Source of the DNA: Microcella sp.
GTDB lineage: Bacteria > Actinomycetota > Actinomycetes > Actinomycetales > Microbacteriaceae
Direction: 5' to 3'
Assembly (NCBI RefSeq): GCF_030645145.1
Contig: NZ_JAUSMI010000165.1
Location: forward strand, 1 to 34,370
Length of the DNA: 34,370 nucleotides
Shown here: piece by piece, positions 1 to 9,146 of the stretch
How the letters are laid out: every line of letters begins with the position of its first letter
Position numbering within the stretch: the stretch's first letter is position 1
Made by a program: the position numbers and the translations under genes
Notes under the pieces: model-generated
What the model saw: the letters and a program-made list of their open reading frames with translations, nothing else
The model's database searches: none
Told to the model about the DNA's origin: nothing

Positions 1-628
1 GGCCGAGCAGCGGGAGCGCATCCCGCAGGTCGCGGCGCGCGATGCTCACGTCGGCGCGCTCGCGCACGATGGGCTTCGCGGCGAACGCGACGCCGAGCCC
101 CGCGGCCTCGAGCATGCGCAGATCGTTCGCGCCGTCGCCGATCGCGACGGTGCGGGCGATCGGCACGCCGAGCCCGGCGGCCCACTCGCGGAGAGCGATC
201 GCCTTGGCCTCGGCGTCGATCACGGGGCCGAGCGTGCGGCCCGTGAAGCGGCCCTCGACGACCTCGAGCCGGTTGGCGCGGTGGTGATCGAGCCCGAGCT
301 CGGCGGCGATCGGGTCGAGCAGCTCGTGGAACCCGCCGGACACGACGCCGACGGCCCCGCCGGCGGCGTGGACGGCCTCGACGAGCTCGCGGGCTCCGGT
401 CGTGAGAGTGATGCGGGCGCCGACGCGGGCGCAGCATCCGTCATCGAGGCCTGCGAGCGTCGCGACCCGCTCGGCGAGCGAGGCGGCGAAATCGAGCTCG
501 CCGGCCATCGCTCGGTCGGTGATGGCGGCGACCGCGGGTCCCGACCCTGCCTCGTCGGCGAGGAGCTCGATGGCCTCCTCCTCGATGAGCGTGGAGTCGA
601 CGTCAAGGACGACGAGGAAGCGGGTCAT
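1..628 (-). CDS. serB: Phosphoserine phosphatase SerB (3' end cut by window edge)
   Basis: HAD-superfamily phosphatase that removes phosphate from L-phosphoserine, the last step of serine synthesis, in the cytoplasm. I translated it from the minus strand; it starts at ATG 628 and runs open to position 1, giving 209 codons. HAD motif I is VLDVDST (nucleophile D9, acid/base D11), motif II is VSGGF, the motif III lysine lies in DAEAKA, and motif IV is GDGANDLRML. Single-domain SerB proteins are about 210 to 220 residues, so only a few C-terminal residues are missing and there is no ACT domain. A GAGGAG stretch 11 nt before the ATG may serve as ribosome binding site, a rather long spacing. It lies 37 bp after glgC on the same strand, so co-transcription is likely. 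Function is confident from the motifs. Confidence 0.93.
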   Translation of the reverse strand, partial: MTRFLVVLDVDSTLIEEEAIELLADEAGSGPAVAAITDRAMAGELDFAASLAERVATLAGLDDGCCARVGARITLTTGARELVEAVHAAGGAVGVVSGGFHELLDPIAAELGLDHHRANRLEVVEGRFTGRTLGPVIDAEAKAIALREWAAGLGVPIARTVAIGDGANDLRMLEAAGLGVAFAAKPIVRERADVSIARRDLRDALPLLG

Positions 629-665
629 GGGGCGGGCACTCCTCGTCGGGGGCGCACGCGCCCGA

Positions 666-1901
666 TCACTCGATGCGGATGCCCTTCCCGACGACCGTGA
701 TGCCGGTGTCGGTGACCGTGAAGCCGCGGGCTCGGTCGGCGGCGTGGTCGACGCCGACCTGCGCGCCGGGGGAGACCACGACCTCCTTGTCGAGAATAGC
801 CCGCCGGACGATGGCGCCCGCGCCGATCGTCGTGCGCTCGAAGATGACGGAATCGGTGACCTCGGCCGACTCGACCGTGACCCAGGTGCCGAGCACGCTG
901 CGCTCGATCCGGGCGCCCGAAAGCACCGAGCCGAGCGACACGATCGAGTCGATAACATGCCCGGTCGAGCCCGCGCCGTCGCGCACGAACTTCGCCGGCG
1001 GCATGTTGAGCTGCTGCGTGTAGATCGGCCAGTCTGTGTTGTAGAGGTTGAAGACGGGGAGGGCGGCGATGAGGTCCTGGTGGGCGTCGAAGAACGACTC
1101 GATCGTGCCCACGTCGCGCCAATAGAAGCGGTCGCGCTCGGTCGCGCCCGGCACGTCGTTGTGGTTGAGGTCGTAGACGAACGCCTCGCCGCGGTTCACG
1201 AAGTCGGGGACGATGTCGCCGCCCATGTCGTGCGCGGAGTTGTCGAGCTCGGCGTCGCGCGTCACGGCGTCCATGAGCACGTCGGCGTCGAAAACGTAGT
1301 TGCCCATCGAGGCGAGCACCTGGTCGGGGGCGTCGGCGAGGCCGACCGCCTCCTTCGGCTTCTCGTGGAAGGCGGCGATGCGCGAGGGGTTCGCGGGGTC
1401 GGTCTCGATGATGCCGAACTGGTCGGCGAGCTCGATCGGCTGGCGGATGCCGGCGACCGTGACGCCCGCACCGGAGGCGATGTGCGCATCGATCATCTGC
1501 GTGAAGTCCATGCGGTAGACGTGGTCCGCGCCCACCACGACGACGATGTCGGGCTTCTCGTCGCGGATCAGGTTGAGGCTCTGGAAGATCGCGTCGGCGC
1601 TGCCGGAGAACCAGCGCTTGCCGAGGCGCTGCTGCGCCGGAACAGAGGCGACGTAGGCGTTGAGCATGCCGCTCAGCCGCCACGTCTGCGACACGTGCCG
1701 GTCGAGCGAGTGGCTCTTGTACTGCGTGAGGACGACGATCTGGCGCAGCCCCGAGTTGATGAGGTTCGACAGCGCGAAGTCAATGAGGCGGTAGCCCCCC
1801 GCGAAGGGCACGGCGGGCTTCGCCCTGTCTGCCGTGAGCGGCATGAGCCGCTTCCCCTCGCCGCCAGCGAGCACGATTCCGAACACCTTGGGGGTCGCCA
1901 T
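666..1901 (-). CDS. glgC: Glucose-1-phosphate adenylyltransferase (ADP-glucose pyrophosphorylase)
   Basis: Makes ADP-glucose from glucose-1-phosphate and ATP, the committed step of glycogen synthesis, in the cytoplasm; the family is a homotetramer under allosteric control. The 411-residue protein has the normal length. The N-terminal nucleotidyltransferase domain shows [16 protein letters not shown] (about residues 8-23), the AKPAVPF substrate motif and [14 protein letters not shown]; the C-terminal part has a left-handed beta-helix pattern ([20 protein letters not shown]). The frame is open 21 codons further upstream to 1964, but I chose ATG 1901: homology begins at [10 protein letters not shown], and TACTGT (1913-1908) sits six bases upstream, fitting a leaderless transcript. 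Divergent from glgA, with 46 bp between the start codons; serB follows. Confidence 0.97.
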   Translation of the reverse strand: MATPKVFGIVLAGGEGKRLMPLTADRAKPAVPFAGGYRLIDFALSNLINSGLRQIVVLTQYKSHSLDRHVSQTWRLSGMLNAYVASVPAQQRLGKRWFSGSADAIFQSLNLIRDEKPDIVVVVGADHVYRMDFTQMIDAHIASGAGVTVAGIRQPIELADQFGIIETDPANPSRIAAFHEKPKEAVGLADAPDQVLASMGNYVFDADVLMDAVTRDAELDNSAHDMGGDIVPDFVNRGEAFVYDLNHNDVPGATERDRFYWRDVGTIESFFDAHQDLIAALPVFNLYNTDWPIYTQQLNMPPAKFVRDGAGSTGHVIDSIVSLGSVLSGARIERSVLGTWVTVESAEVTDSVIFERTTIGAGAIVRRAILDKEVVVSPGAQVGVDHAADRARGFTVTDTGITVVGKGIRIE

Positions 1902-1947
1902 GCCCCCACAGTAGGCGACGCACAGGCGCTGTACTAGCGTCATCACC
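1902..1947. promoter_or_regulatory. Divergent, overlapping leaderless promoters of glgC and glgA
   Basis: Only 46 bp separate the two start codons. On the minus strand TACTGT (1913-1908) lies 6 nt before glgC ATG. On the plus strand TAGCGT (1935-1940) lies 7 nt before glgA ATG. Both fit an actinobacterial TAnnnT -10 with initiation at or next to the A of the start codon. The -10 boxes are 21 bp apart, so any -35 contact of one promoter falls on the -10 of the other; I see no good TTGACA-like -35 for either. Mutual exclusion of RNA polymerase is an inference from this geometry. Confidence 0.6.
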
Positions 1948-3135
1948 ATGCGCGTCGACGTCATCTCCCGTGAGTATCCGCCCGAGGTCTACGGAGGGGC
2001 GGGAGTCCACGTCGCGGAGCTCGTGCGCGCGCTCCGGCACGATGCTCTGGATGTCCGCGTCCGCTGCTTCGGCGCGCCGCGCAACGAGGCCGACACGCAC
2101 GCCTACCTCGTGCCCGGCGCCCTCTCCTCGGCGAATCCCGCCCTCGCGACGCTCGGCGTCGACCTCGCGATCGCCGACGACGTCGACGGCGCCGACATCG
2201 TGCACTCGCACACCTGGTACGCGAACGCGGCCGGGCAGCTCGCGCAGATGCTGCACGGGATCCCGCACGTCGTCACCGCCCACAGCCTCGAGCCGCTGCG
2301 GCCGTGGAAGGCCGAGCAGCTCGGCGGCGGCTACCGGATCTCCAGCTGGATCGAGCGCGAGGCGTTCGAGACGGCGGATGCCGTGATCGCCGTGAGCGAC
2401 GGCATGCGTCGCGACATCCTGCGCTGCTACCCGCAGCTGGACGAGCAGAAGGTCGGCGTCATCCACAACGGCATCGACCTCGACGGCTGGCAGCGGACGA
2501 TCGACCACGAGTTCGTCCGCACCCTCGGCATCGACCCCGACCGCCCGACGATCGTCTTCGTCGGCCGCATCACGCGCCAGAAGGGCCTGCCGTACCTGCT
2601 CGAGGCCGTGCGGTCGCTGCCGAAGGACGTCCAGCTCGTGCTGTGCGCGGGCGCGCCCGACACGCCGGAGATCCTGCGGGAGGTGCAGAACGGCGTCGCC
2701 GCGCTCCAGGCGGAGCGCACGGGCGTCGTCTGGATCGAGCGGATGCTCTCGCAGCGCGAGCTCGCGGCCGTCCTGTCGCACGCCACGACGTTCGTGTGCC
2801 CGAGCGTCTACGAGCCCCTCGGCATCGTCAACCTCGAGGCCATGGCGTGCGGCGTCGCCGTCGTCGGCACCGCGACGGGAGGAATCCCGGAGGTCGTCGC
2901 CGACGGCGAGACCGGTCGCCTCGTTCCGATCGAGCAGGTGCAGGACGGCACCGGGATCCCCGTCGATCCGGCGACGTTCGTCGCCGATCTCGCGACCGTC
3001 CTCGGCGAGGTCGTGAGCGACCCGGAGCACGCCGCGGCCATGGGCCGCGCGGGCCGCGCCCGCGCGGAGGAGCACTTCGCGTGGGGGGCGATCGCGGAAC
3101 GGACACGCGCGCTCTACGCGAGCCTGCTCGTCTAA
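1948..3135 (+). CDS. glgA: Glycogen synthase, actinobacterial type (GT4; GlgA/GlgM)
   Basis: GT4 glycosyltransferase of the Corynebacterium/Mycobacterium glycogen synthase family (glgA_Coryne type). Members use ADP-glucose for alpha-1,4-glucan synthesis; the mycobacterial homologue (Rv1212c) acts as alpha-maltose-1-phosphate synthase, GlgM. The 395 residues match the family. Visible are the N-terminal [12 protein letters not shown] loop (about 15-25) that binds the nucleotide, VGRITRQKG (205-213), and the E-x7-E signature in [18 protein letters not shown] (E289, E297). ATG 1948 is chosen because homology starts there and a TAnnnT box precedes it by 7 nt. It pairs with divergent glgC. Whether the product is glycogen primer chains or maltose-1-phosphate cannot be told from sequence alone. 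Confidence 0.96.
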   Translation: MRVDVISREYPPEVYGGAGVHVAELVRALRHDALDVRVRCFGAPRNEADTHAYLVPGALSSANPALATLGVDLAIADDVDGADIVHSHTWYANAAGQLAQMLHGIPHVVTAHSLEPLRPWKAEQLGGGYRISSWIEREAFETADAVIAVSDGMRRDILRCYPQLDEQKVGVIHNGIDLDGWQRTIDHEFVRTLGIDPDRPTIVFVGRITRQKGLPYLLEAVRSLPKDVQLVLCAGAPDTPEILREVQNGVAALQAERTGVVWIERMLSQRELAAVLSHATTFVCPSVYEPLGIVNLEAMACGVAVVGTATGGIPEVVADGETGRLVPIEQVQDGTGIPVDPATFVADLATVLGEVVSDPEHAAAMGRAGRARAEEHFAWGAIAERTRALYASLLV

Positions 3136-3147
3136 GCTGGACGCATC
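3133..3147 (+). promoter_or_regulatory. Candidate leaderless -10 box overlapping the glgA stop codon
   Basis: TAAGCT at 3133-3138 includes the glgA stop codon TAA (3133-3135) and lies 9 nt before the ATG of the ABC ATPase. No ribosome binding site is evident in the spacer. One of three cases in the window where a stop codon forms the start of a TAnnnT box. Confidence 0.35.
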
Positions 3148-3930
3148 ATGGCCAGCGTTCTCGAGTTCGACGATGTCTCCCTCAGCCGCGATGGCGCCGC
3201 CATCCTCGATGGCATCCGCTGGAACGTCGAGGACACCGATCGCTGGGTCGTCCTCGGCCCGAACGGCGCCGGCAAGACCACGCTCCTCCAGCTCGCCGCG
3301 GCGAACCTGCACCCGACGAGCGGTCGCGTCACGGTGCTCGAGGAGGAGATCGGCCACTCCGACCTCGCCTCGCTGCGCCCGCGCATCGGCTTCGCCTCGA
3401 CCGCGATGGCGCGGCGCGTGCCCGCCGACGAGCGCGTGCTCGACGTCGTCATGACCGCCGCGCACTCCGTCACGGGTCGCTGGAACGAGGAGTACGAGGA
3501 CGTCGACGAGCGCCGCGCCCGCCGCGTGCTGCGCGAGTGGCACCTCGAGCGCTTCGCCGACCGCCGGTTCGGCAGCCTGAGCGACGGCGAGCAGAAGCGC
3601 GTGCAGATCGCGCGCTCGATCATGACCGACCCCGAGCTGCTCCTCCTCGACGAGCCGGCCGCGAGCCTCGACCTCGGCGCGCGCGAGGAGCTCGTCCTCC
3701 TGCTCGGCAGCTTCGCGAGCTCGCCCGACTCGCCGGCGATGGTCATGGTCACCCACCACGTCGAGGAGATCCCGGCCGGCTTCACCCACGCGCTGCTCCT
3801 CGCGGAGGGCCGCGTCTCCGCGGCCGGGCCGATCGACGAGGTCATCACGGCCGAGCACCTCACGGAGGCCTTCGGGATTCCGCTCCAGGTCAGCCGCGAG
3901 GGCGACCGGTACGCGGCGCGCGGCGCCTGA
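3148..3930 (+). CDS. Stand-alone ABC transporter ATP-binding protein (YlmA-like)
   Basis: Soluble ABC ATPase of 260 residues. Walker A is GPNGAGKT (37-44), the signature is LSDGE (144-148, in place of LSGGQ), Walker B is LLLLDEP (164-170), the D-loop is ASLD, and the H-loop is VTHH (201-204). The overall pattern resembles the YlmA / iron-complex-type ATPase family, but no permease or binding protein gene lies beside it, so a transport substrate cannot be named. It begins 12 nt after glgA, with which it may be co-transcribed, and is followed by the rpmE2 leader. It could be half of a transporter encoded elsewhere or a non-transport ATPase. Family assignment is sure; role is unknown. Confidence 0.88.
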   Translation: MASVLEFDDVSLSRDGAAILDGIRWNVEDTDRWVVLGPNGAGKTTLLQLAAANLHPTSGRVTVLEEEIGHSDLASLRPRIGFASTAMARRVPADERVLDVVMTAAHSVTGRWNEEYEDVDERRARRVLREWHLERFADRRFGSLSDGEQKRVQIARSIMTDPELLLLDEPAASLDLGAREELVLLLGSFASSPDSPAMVMVTHHVEEIPAGFTHALLLAEGRVSAAGPIDEVITAEHLTEAFGIPLQVSREGDRYAARGA

Positions 3931-3959
3931 CCCGACCCGAGCTCCGGGCCGCGCTCTGC

Positions 3960-4058
3960 TAGTCTTGAGAGTCGGCCTCGAAGGTTCGCCCTTCGCCTGC
4001 CCATCAACCTGCCCGCAGCGGGGGCACCCCGCTGAACAGAGAATCCAAGGAACCGTTC
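3960..4058 (+). promoter_or_regulatory. rpmE2 promoter and structured 5' leader (possible L31 autoregulatory leader)
   Basis: TAGTCT (3960-3965) is a good -10 and would give a leader of about 87 nt. Within it CAGCGGGG (4016-4023) and CCCCGCTG (4027-4034) form an 8-bp stem with a GCA loop, followed by an A-rich stretch and the AAGGAA ribosome binding site (4047-4052), 6 nt before the ATG. Ribosomal-protein leader motifs have been proposed for L31 in Actinobacteria, and this leader has the right position and size. I cannot test the covariance model. No AT-rich Zur-box palindrome is visible, although Zur control is common for zinc-free L31. Confidence 0.5.
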
Positions 4059-4307
4059 ATGAAGACTGACATCCACCCCGAGTACAAGGCGATCGTGTTC
4101 CGCGACCTCGCGTCGGGTGAGACCTTCCTCACGCGCTCGACCGTGTCGAGCGACAAGACGATCGAGCTCGACGGCGTGGAGTACCCCGTCATCGACGTCG
4201 AGATCTCGTCGGCCTCGCACCCGTTCTACACGGGCAAGCAGCGCATCATGGACTCGGCCGGTCGCGTCGAGAAGTTCAACCAGCGCTTCAAGAACTTCGG
4301 CAAGTAA
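4059..4307 (+). CDS. rpmE2: 50S ribosomal protein L31, type B
   Basis: An 82-residue L31 of the zinc-free (C-minus) class: it contains no cysteine, unlike the CxxC type A form. It begins [10 protein letters not shown] and contains [12 protein letters not shown] and VEKFNQRF, hallmarks of type B L31. The protein bridges the two ribosomal subunits, and type B replaces type A when zinc is scarce in many bacteria. AAGGAA lies 6 nt before the ATG. It is a single transcription unit, bounded by its own leader and by a strong intrinsic terminator just downstream. Confidence 0.97.
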   Translation: MKTDIHPEYKAIVFRDLASGETFLTRSTVSSDKTIELDGVEYPVIDVEISSASHPFYTGKQRIMDSAGRVEKFNQRFKNFGK

Positions 4308-4325
4308 GCCGCAGCACCAACGACG

Positions 4326-4356
4326 AAGGGCCCCGTCCTCGGACGGGGCCCTTTCT
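4326..4356 (+). terminator. Intrinsic terminator after rpmE2
   Basis: AAGGGCCCCGTCC (4326-4338) and GGACGGGGCCCTT (4341-4353) are perfectly complementary; the innermost pair must open to give a four-base loop. The right arm runs into TTTCT. This is the clearest Rho-independent terminator in the window. It sits between convergent rpmE2 and the exonuclease gene, so it may act in both directions. Confidence 0.85.
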
Positions 4357-4395
4357 CGTGCGCGGATGCTCGGCGCCCCGTGCGCGATCGGTCGG

Positions 4396-5100
4396 TCAGG
4401 AGCGGACGGGCCAGCCGCGGTCGGCCGTGAAGCGGTGGTCGCGCTCGCGACGCATGTAGTCCTCGAACGAGTCGCACTGCTGGTCGTGCCACGACACCTG
4501 CGCGCCGTGGAGCGCCGCGAGGTCCTCCGGCAGGGCGTCGAGGTGCTTCCGGGCGAGGGCCTGCGCGACCCGGCCCGCGGCGATCGCGTCGGCCGCCGCA
4601 TCGTGGGCGCCCGTGAGCACGACGCCATAGTGCGCGGCCGCGGCCTCGAGCGTGCGCTTGCCGCGGCGGTAGCGATCGACGGCCTTGTCGATCACGAGCG
4701 GGTCGACCACGGGGGCGGGGGAGGCGAGCGGCTCCACGCCGTGGCGTCGGGCCTCGTGCTCGAGCAGGCTCAGATCGTAGGCCGCGTTGTAGACCACGAG
4801 CGGCAGGGGGCGGGCGAGGAGCGCGCGCAGGGCATCCACGATCTCGGCGACGACCTCACGCGCGGGCCGGCCCTCCGCGCGGGCGCGCTCGGTCGTGATG
4901 CCGTGCACGGCGGTCGCCCCGGCCGGAATCTCCACGCCAGGATCAGCGAGCCACGACCACGACTCGAGCTGCTCGCCGTCGGGGCCGATCACGCCGATGT
5001 GGGCGGTGACGATGCGCGACGTCGTGACGTCGACGCCCGTCGTTTCGAGGTCGAAGACGGCGAGGCGATCGCTCCAGTGGCCTGCACCCGGCTGGTTCAT
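4396..5100 (-). CDS. DEDDh-type 3'-5' exonuclease (DnaQ/epsilon-like)
   Basis: A 234-residue exonuclease-domain protein. FDLETTG holds D17 and E19, YNAAYDLSLL holds D109, and H166 and D171 in HDAAAD complete the DEDDh set; HGITTERA is the usual exoII-region context. These enzymes remove 3' nucleotides from DNA or RNA with two metal ions. No polymerase, helicase or GIY-YIG domain is attached, and the C-terminal 50 residues after the nuclease fold have no motif I recognise. It is one of several solo DnaQ-like proteins usual in Actinobacteria, and the natural substrate is unknown. It starts at ATG 5100, nine bases after the treS stop codon, with TAGGCT six bases upstream of the ATG. Confidence 0.92.
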   Translation of the reverse strand: MNQPGAGHWSDRLAVFDLETTGVDVTTSRIVTAHIGVIGPDGEQLESWSWLADPGVEIPAGATAVHGITTERARAEGRPAREVVAEIVDALRALLARPLPLVVYNAAYDLSLLEHEARRHGVEPLASPAPVVDPLVIDKAVDRYRRGKRTLEAAAAHYGVVLTGAHDAAADAIAAGRVAQALARKHLDALPEDLAALHGAQVSWHDQQCDSFEDYMRRERDHRFTADRGWPVRS

Positions 5101-5109
5101 GCCGCGAGC

Positions 5110-5112
<3 letters not shown>
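5101..5112 (-). promoter_or_regulatory. Leaderless -10 box of the exonuclease gene, overlapping the treS stop codon
   Basis: On the minus strand TAGGCT (5112-5107) is followed by a 6-nt spacer and then ATG. Its first three bases are the TAG stop of treS (5112-5110). No ribosome binding site precedes the ATG, which favours leaderless initiation over read-through from treS. Confidence 0.5.
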
Positions 5113-6864
<1,752 letters not shown>

Positions 6865-6981
6865 GAGGCTCCTCGGCGACGGAGGGGAGAGGGGGCTGGC
6901 GTCGCGCGCACGCGATCGCGTTCCACTGTAGACCGGGTGCCGCCGACGCTCGCGCGGGCGCCCCGACCTAGACTGTGCGGG
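6865..6981. promoter_or_regulatory. Divergent promoter region, treS and alpha/beta hydrolase
   Basis: Minus strand: TACAGT (6930-6925), about 54 nt of leader, then GAGGAG and GTG for treS. Plus strand: TAGACT (6969-6974) followed by 7 nt and ATG 6982 for the hydrolase, which is a leaderless arrangement. No convincing -35 hexamer was seen for either. Confidence 0.5.
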
Positions 6982-7866
6982 ATGCCCGCGCCCTCTCCCT
7001 ACGCCGCCGCCCTGAGCGCGATCCCGCGTCGCGATCGCGACCTGACGATCCTCGGAGCGCGCACGCACGTCGCCGAGTACGGCCCGGCGGATGCCCCGCG
7101 CACGCTCGTCGTGGTGCACGGCTTCCGAGGCGATCACCACGGCCTCGAGCCCGTCATCGCGCACCTGCCCGACCTGCGCATCATCGCTCCGGATCTGCCG
7201 GGGTTCGGCGCGTCGGCCCCGCTGCCCGACCGCGAGCACGACATCGGGGGGTACGCCGAGTGGCTCGACGCCCTGCTCACTGCCCTGGGCGTGCGCGGCA
7301 CGGCGGTGCTCCTCGGCCACAGCTTCGGCTCGATCGTCGTGGCGGGGGCGCTCGCGGCGGGCGTGCCCGCGCCGCGATCGGTGCTCATCAACCCCATCGG
7401 CCAGCCCGCCCTCGCAGGGCCCCGGGGCATCCTCACCCGCGGCGCGGTCGCGTTCTACAGGCTCGGCGCGATGCTGCCCGAGCGCGCGGGCTTCGCGCTC
7501 CTCCGCAGCCGCGCCATCACGCGCATCATGAGCGCGTCGATGGCGAAGACGCGCGAGACGAGCCTGCGTCGGTGGATCCACGAGGAGCACGACCGCTACT
7601 TCTCGGGCTTCGCGGAGCGCGACAGCCTGCTCGAGGCGTTCCGGGCGTCGGTCTCGAACGACGTCTCCGACTTCGCGGCCGAGGTGACGGTGCCGACGCT
7701 GCTCATCGCCGCCGAGCAGGACGACATCACGCCCCTCGAGGCGCAGCACCGTCTCGTCCGGCTCTTCCCCGACGCGCGGCTCGTCGTCGTGCCCGATGTC
7801 GGCCACCTCGTGCACTACGAGGCGCCGGCGGCGGCGGCGCGCGCGATCCGCGAGTTCCTCGCGTGA
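6982..7866 (+). CDS. Alpha/beta-fold hydrolase
   Basis: A 294-residue alpha/beta hydrolase without signal peptide. The oxyanion-region motif is VVVHGF (44-49); the nucleophile elbow is GHSFGS (S114); the acid is in AAEQDDITP; the histidine is in VGHLVHYE. DLPGFGASAP is the usual strand-4 loop motif. The frame is open for more than 900 codons upstream because of GC bias, but homology starts near MPAPSPYAAALS at ATG 6982, just after TAGACT (6969-6974). The glycosyltransferase gene follows after 25 bp, perhaps in the same transcript. The substrate is unknown; esterases, epoxide hydrolases and C-C hydrolases share this pattern. Confidence 0.9.
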   Translation: MPAPSPYAAALSAIPRRDRDLTILGARTHVAEYGPADAPRTLVVVHGFRGDHHGLEPVIAHLPDLRIIAPDLPGFGASAPLPDREHDIGGYAEWLDALLTALGVRGTAVLLGHSFGSIVVAGALAAGVPAPRSVLINPIGQPALAGPRGILTRGAVAFYRLGAMLPERAGFALLRSRAITRIMSASMAKTRETSLRRWIHEEHDRYFSGFAERDSLLEAFRASVSNDVSDFAAEVTVPTLLIAAEQDDITPLEAQHRLVRLFPDARLVVVPDVGHLVHYEAPAAAARAIREFLA

Positions 7867-7891
7867 GCGGGGCCGGCGCGGGGCCGCGCGC

Positions 7892-8977
7892 ATGAGAATC
7901 GCGATCGACTGCCGCTACGTGCGCATCGGCCGGCACGACGGCATCAGCCGGTTCACCGCGAGCCTCGTCGAGCACCTGCTGCCCCTCCTCGGTCCCGACG
8001 ACGAGCTCGTCGCGATCATCCACGACGACCGGCAGCTCGAGATGCTGCCGCCTGTGCCCGCCGTGCATCGCGTGAGCGCGCCGACGAGCGCGCGCGAGCC
8101 GTGGGTCGCGAGCCAGGTCAACCGCATCCGGCCCGACGTCGTCTTCAGCCCCATGCAGACGATGGGCACGATCGGGCGCCGATACCCGCTCGCCCTCACG
8201 CTGCACGACCTCATCTACTACGCGCACCCGACGCCGCCGCGCGACCTGCCGGCGCCCGTGCGGGGCCTGTGGCGGCTCTACCACCTCGCCTGGTGGCCGC
8301 AGCGGCTCCTGCTGAATCGCGCGGATGCCGTGGTCACCGTGAGCGAGACGACGCGCGCCCTCATCGAGACGCACCGTCTGACCTCGCGGCGCGTCGTCGT
8401 CGTGCCGAACGCGACCGATCTGCCCGCTCCGCGCGAGCGCGAGCGCCCCGAGGGCGTCGAGCTCGTCTACATGGGCTCGTTCATGCCGTACAAGAACGTC
8501 GAGACGCTGTGCCGGGCGCTGCACGAGCTGCCGGGAGCGCGCCTGCACCTGCTCAGCCGCATCCGCGGCGAGGATCGCGCGCGGCTCGAAGAGCTCGCAC
8601 CCTCCGGCGCGCTCGTGGTCTACGACGGGGTCACCGACGAGGAGTACGCGTCCATCCTCGACGGGGCCACGGCCCTCGTGCACGCCTCCCGCGAGGAGGG
8701 CTTCGGCATCCCGCTCGTCGAGGCGATGGGGCGCGGCACGCCCGTCGTCGTCGCCGACACGGCCATCTTCCGCGAGATCGGGGGGTCGGCGGCGCTGTAC
8801 GCGGCCCCCGACGACGCCGCCAGGTTCGCGCAGCGGGTGCGCGAGCTTCTCGCTCCGGGGGAGTGGGAGGCGCGATCGCGGGCCGGGTACGCGCAGGCGG
8901 CGCGGTTCGACTGGTCGCGCAGCGCGGGCATCCTGCTCGACCTGCTGCGCGAGCTCGCGGCGGCGCCGCGGCGCTGA
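7892..8977 (+). CDS. GT4-family glycosyltransferase
   Basis: A 361-residue GT-B glycosyltransferase. The N-terminal acceptor domain starts MRIAIDCRYVRIGRHDGISRF, the donor half begins at about VYMGSFMPYKNVETL, and the GT4 E-x7-E motif is in SREEGFGIPLVEAMG. No signal peptide or membrane helix is visible, so it acts at the cytoplasmic face or in the cytosol. Such proteins build cell-wall polysaccharides, glycolipids or exopolysaccharides; the sugar and acceptor cannot be told. I chose ATG 7892 rather than 7796 because the upstream 32 residues are Arg/Ser-rich and overlap the hydrolase. No clear ribosome binding site precedes it, so translation may be coupled to the hydrolase gene. Confidence 0.9.
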   Translation: MRIAIDCRYVRIGRHDGISRFTASLVEHLLPLLGPDDELVAIIHDDRQLEMLPPVPAVHRVSAPTSAREPWVASQVNRIRPDVVFSPMQTMGTIGRRYPLALTLHDLIYYAHPTPPRDLPAPVRGLWRLYHLAWWPQRLLLNRADAVVTVSETTRALIETHRLTSRRVVVVPNATDLPAPRERERPEGVELVYMGSFMPYKNVETLCRALHELPGARLHLLSRIRGEDRARLEELAPSGALVVYDGVTDEEYASILDGATALVHASREEGFGIPLVEAMGRGTPVVVADTAIFREIGGSAALYAAPDDAARFAQRVRELLAPGEWEARSRAGYAQAARFDWSRSAGILLDLLRELAAAPRR

Positions 8978-9009
8978 GCGCAGCGCGCGGCGCACGCGCC
9001 GCAGCGCTC
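8976..9009 (+). terminator. GC-rich hairpin at the end of the glycosyltransferase gene
   Basis: GAGCGC (8976-8981) pairs with GCGCTC (9004-9009), and inside it GCGGCG (8987-8992) pairs with CGCCGC (8997-9002) around CACG. The hairpin begins in the stop codon. No T-run follows, so it is at best a U-less terminator or an mRNA-stabilising fold. Confidence 0.3.
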
Positions 9010-9060
9010 CGCGACGGGCGCAGTGCGCGCTCGACGCGGGCGGTGCCCTGATGGGCGGCG

Positions 9061-9115
9061 CTTCGATAAGTGCGGAACGCATGAGGTCGTTTCGGCTCGT
9101 CCGCACTTATCGAAG
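9061..9115. repeat. Perfect 16-bp inverted repeat with 23-nt loop (palindromic element)
   Basis: Left arm CTTCGATAAGTGCGGA (9061-9076) and right arm TCCGCACTTATCGAAG (9100-9115) are exact reverse complements. The loop (9077-9099) allows a second, competing fold: GGAACG (9074-9079) against CGTTTC (9088-9093) with one mismatch. The element is AT-richer than everything around it and lies between two convergent genes. There is no flanking T-run on either side, so it is not a normal terminator. It could be a REP-like or miniature mobile palindrome, a protein binding site, or a U-less bidirectional terminator. The rest of 8978-9146 holds nothing else recognisable. Confidence 0.8.
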
Positions 9116-9146
9116 GACGGCGAGACGGCGTGCGGTCATCGGAGGT

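Noticed and set aside
402-1937. Long plus-strand frame opposite glgC
   Set aside because: Mirror of glgC codon bias: Arg/Val/Glu/His-rich, no domain, and glgC on the other strand is unmistakable.
1780-3858. 692-codon minus-strand frame opposite glgA and the ABC ATPase
   Set aside because: No recognisable motif; shadow of two well-identified plus-strand genes.
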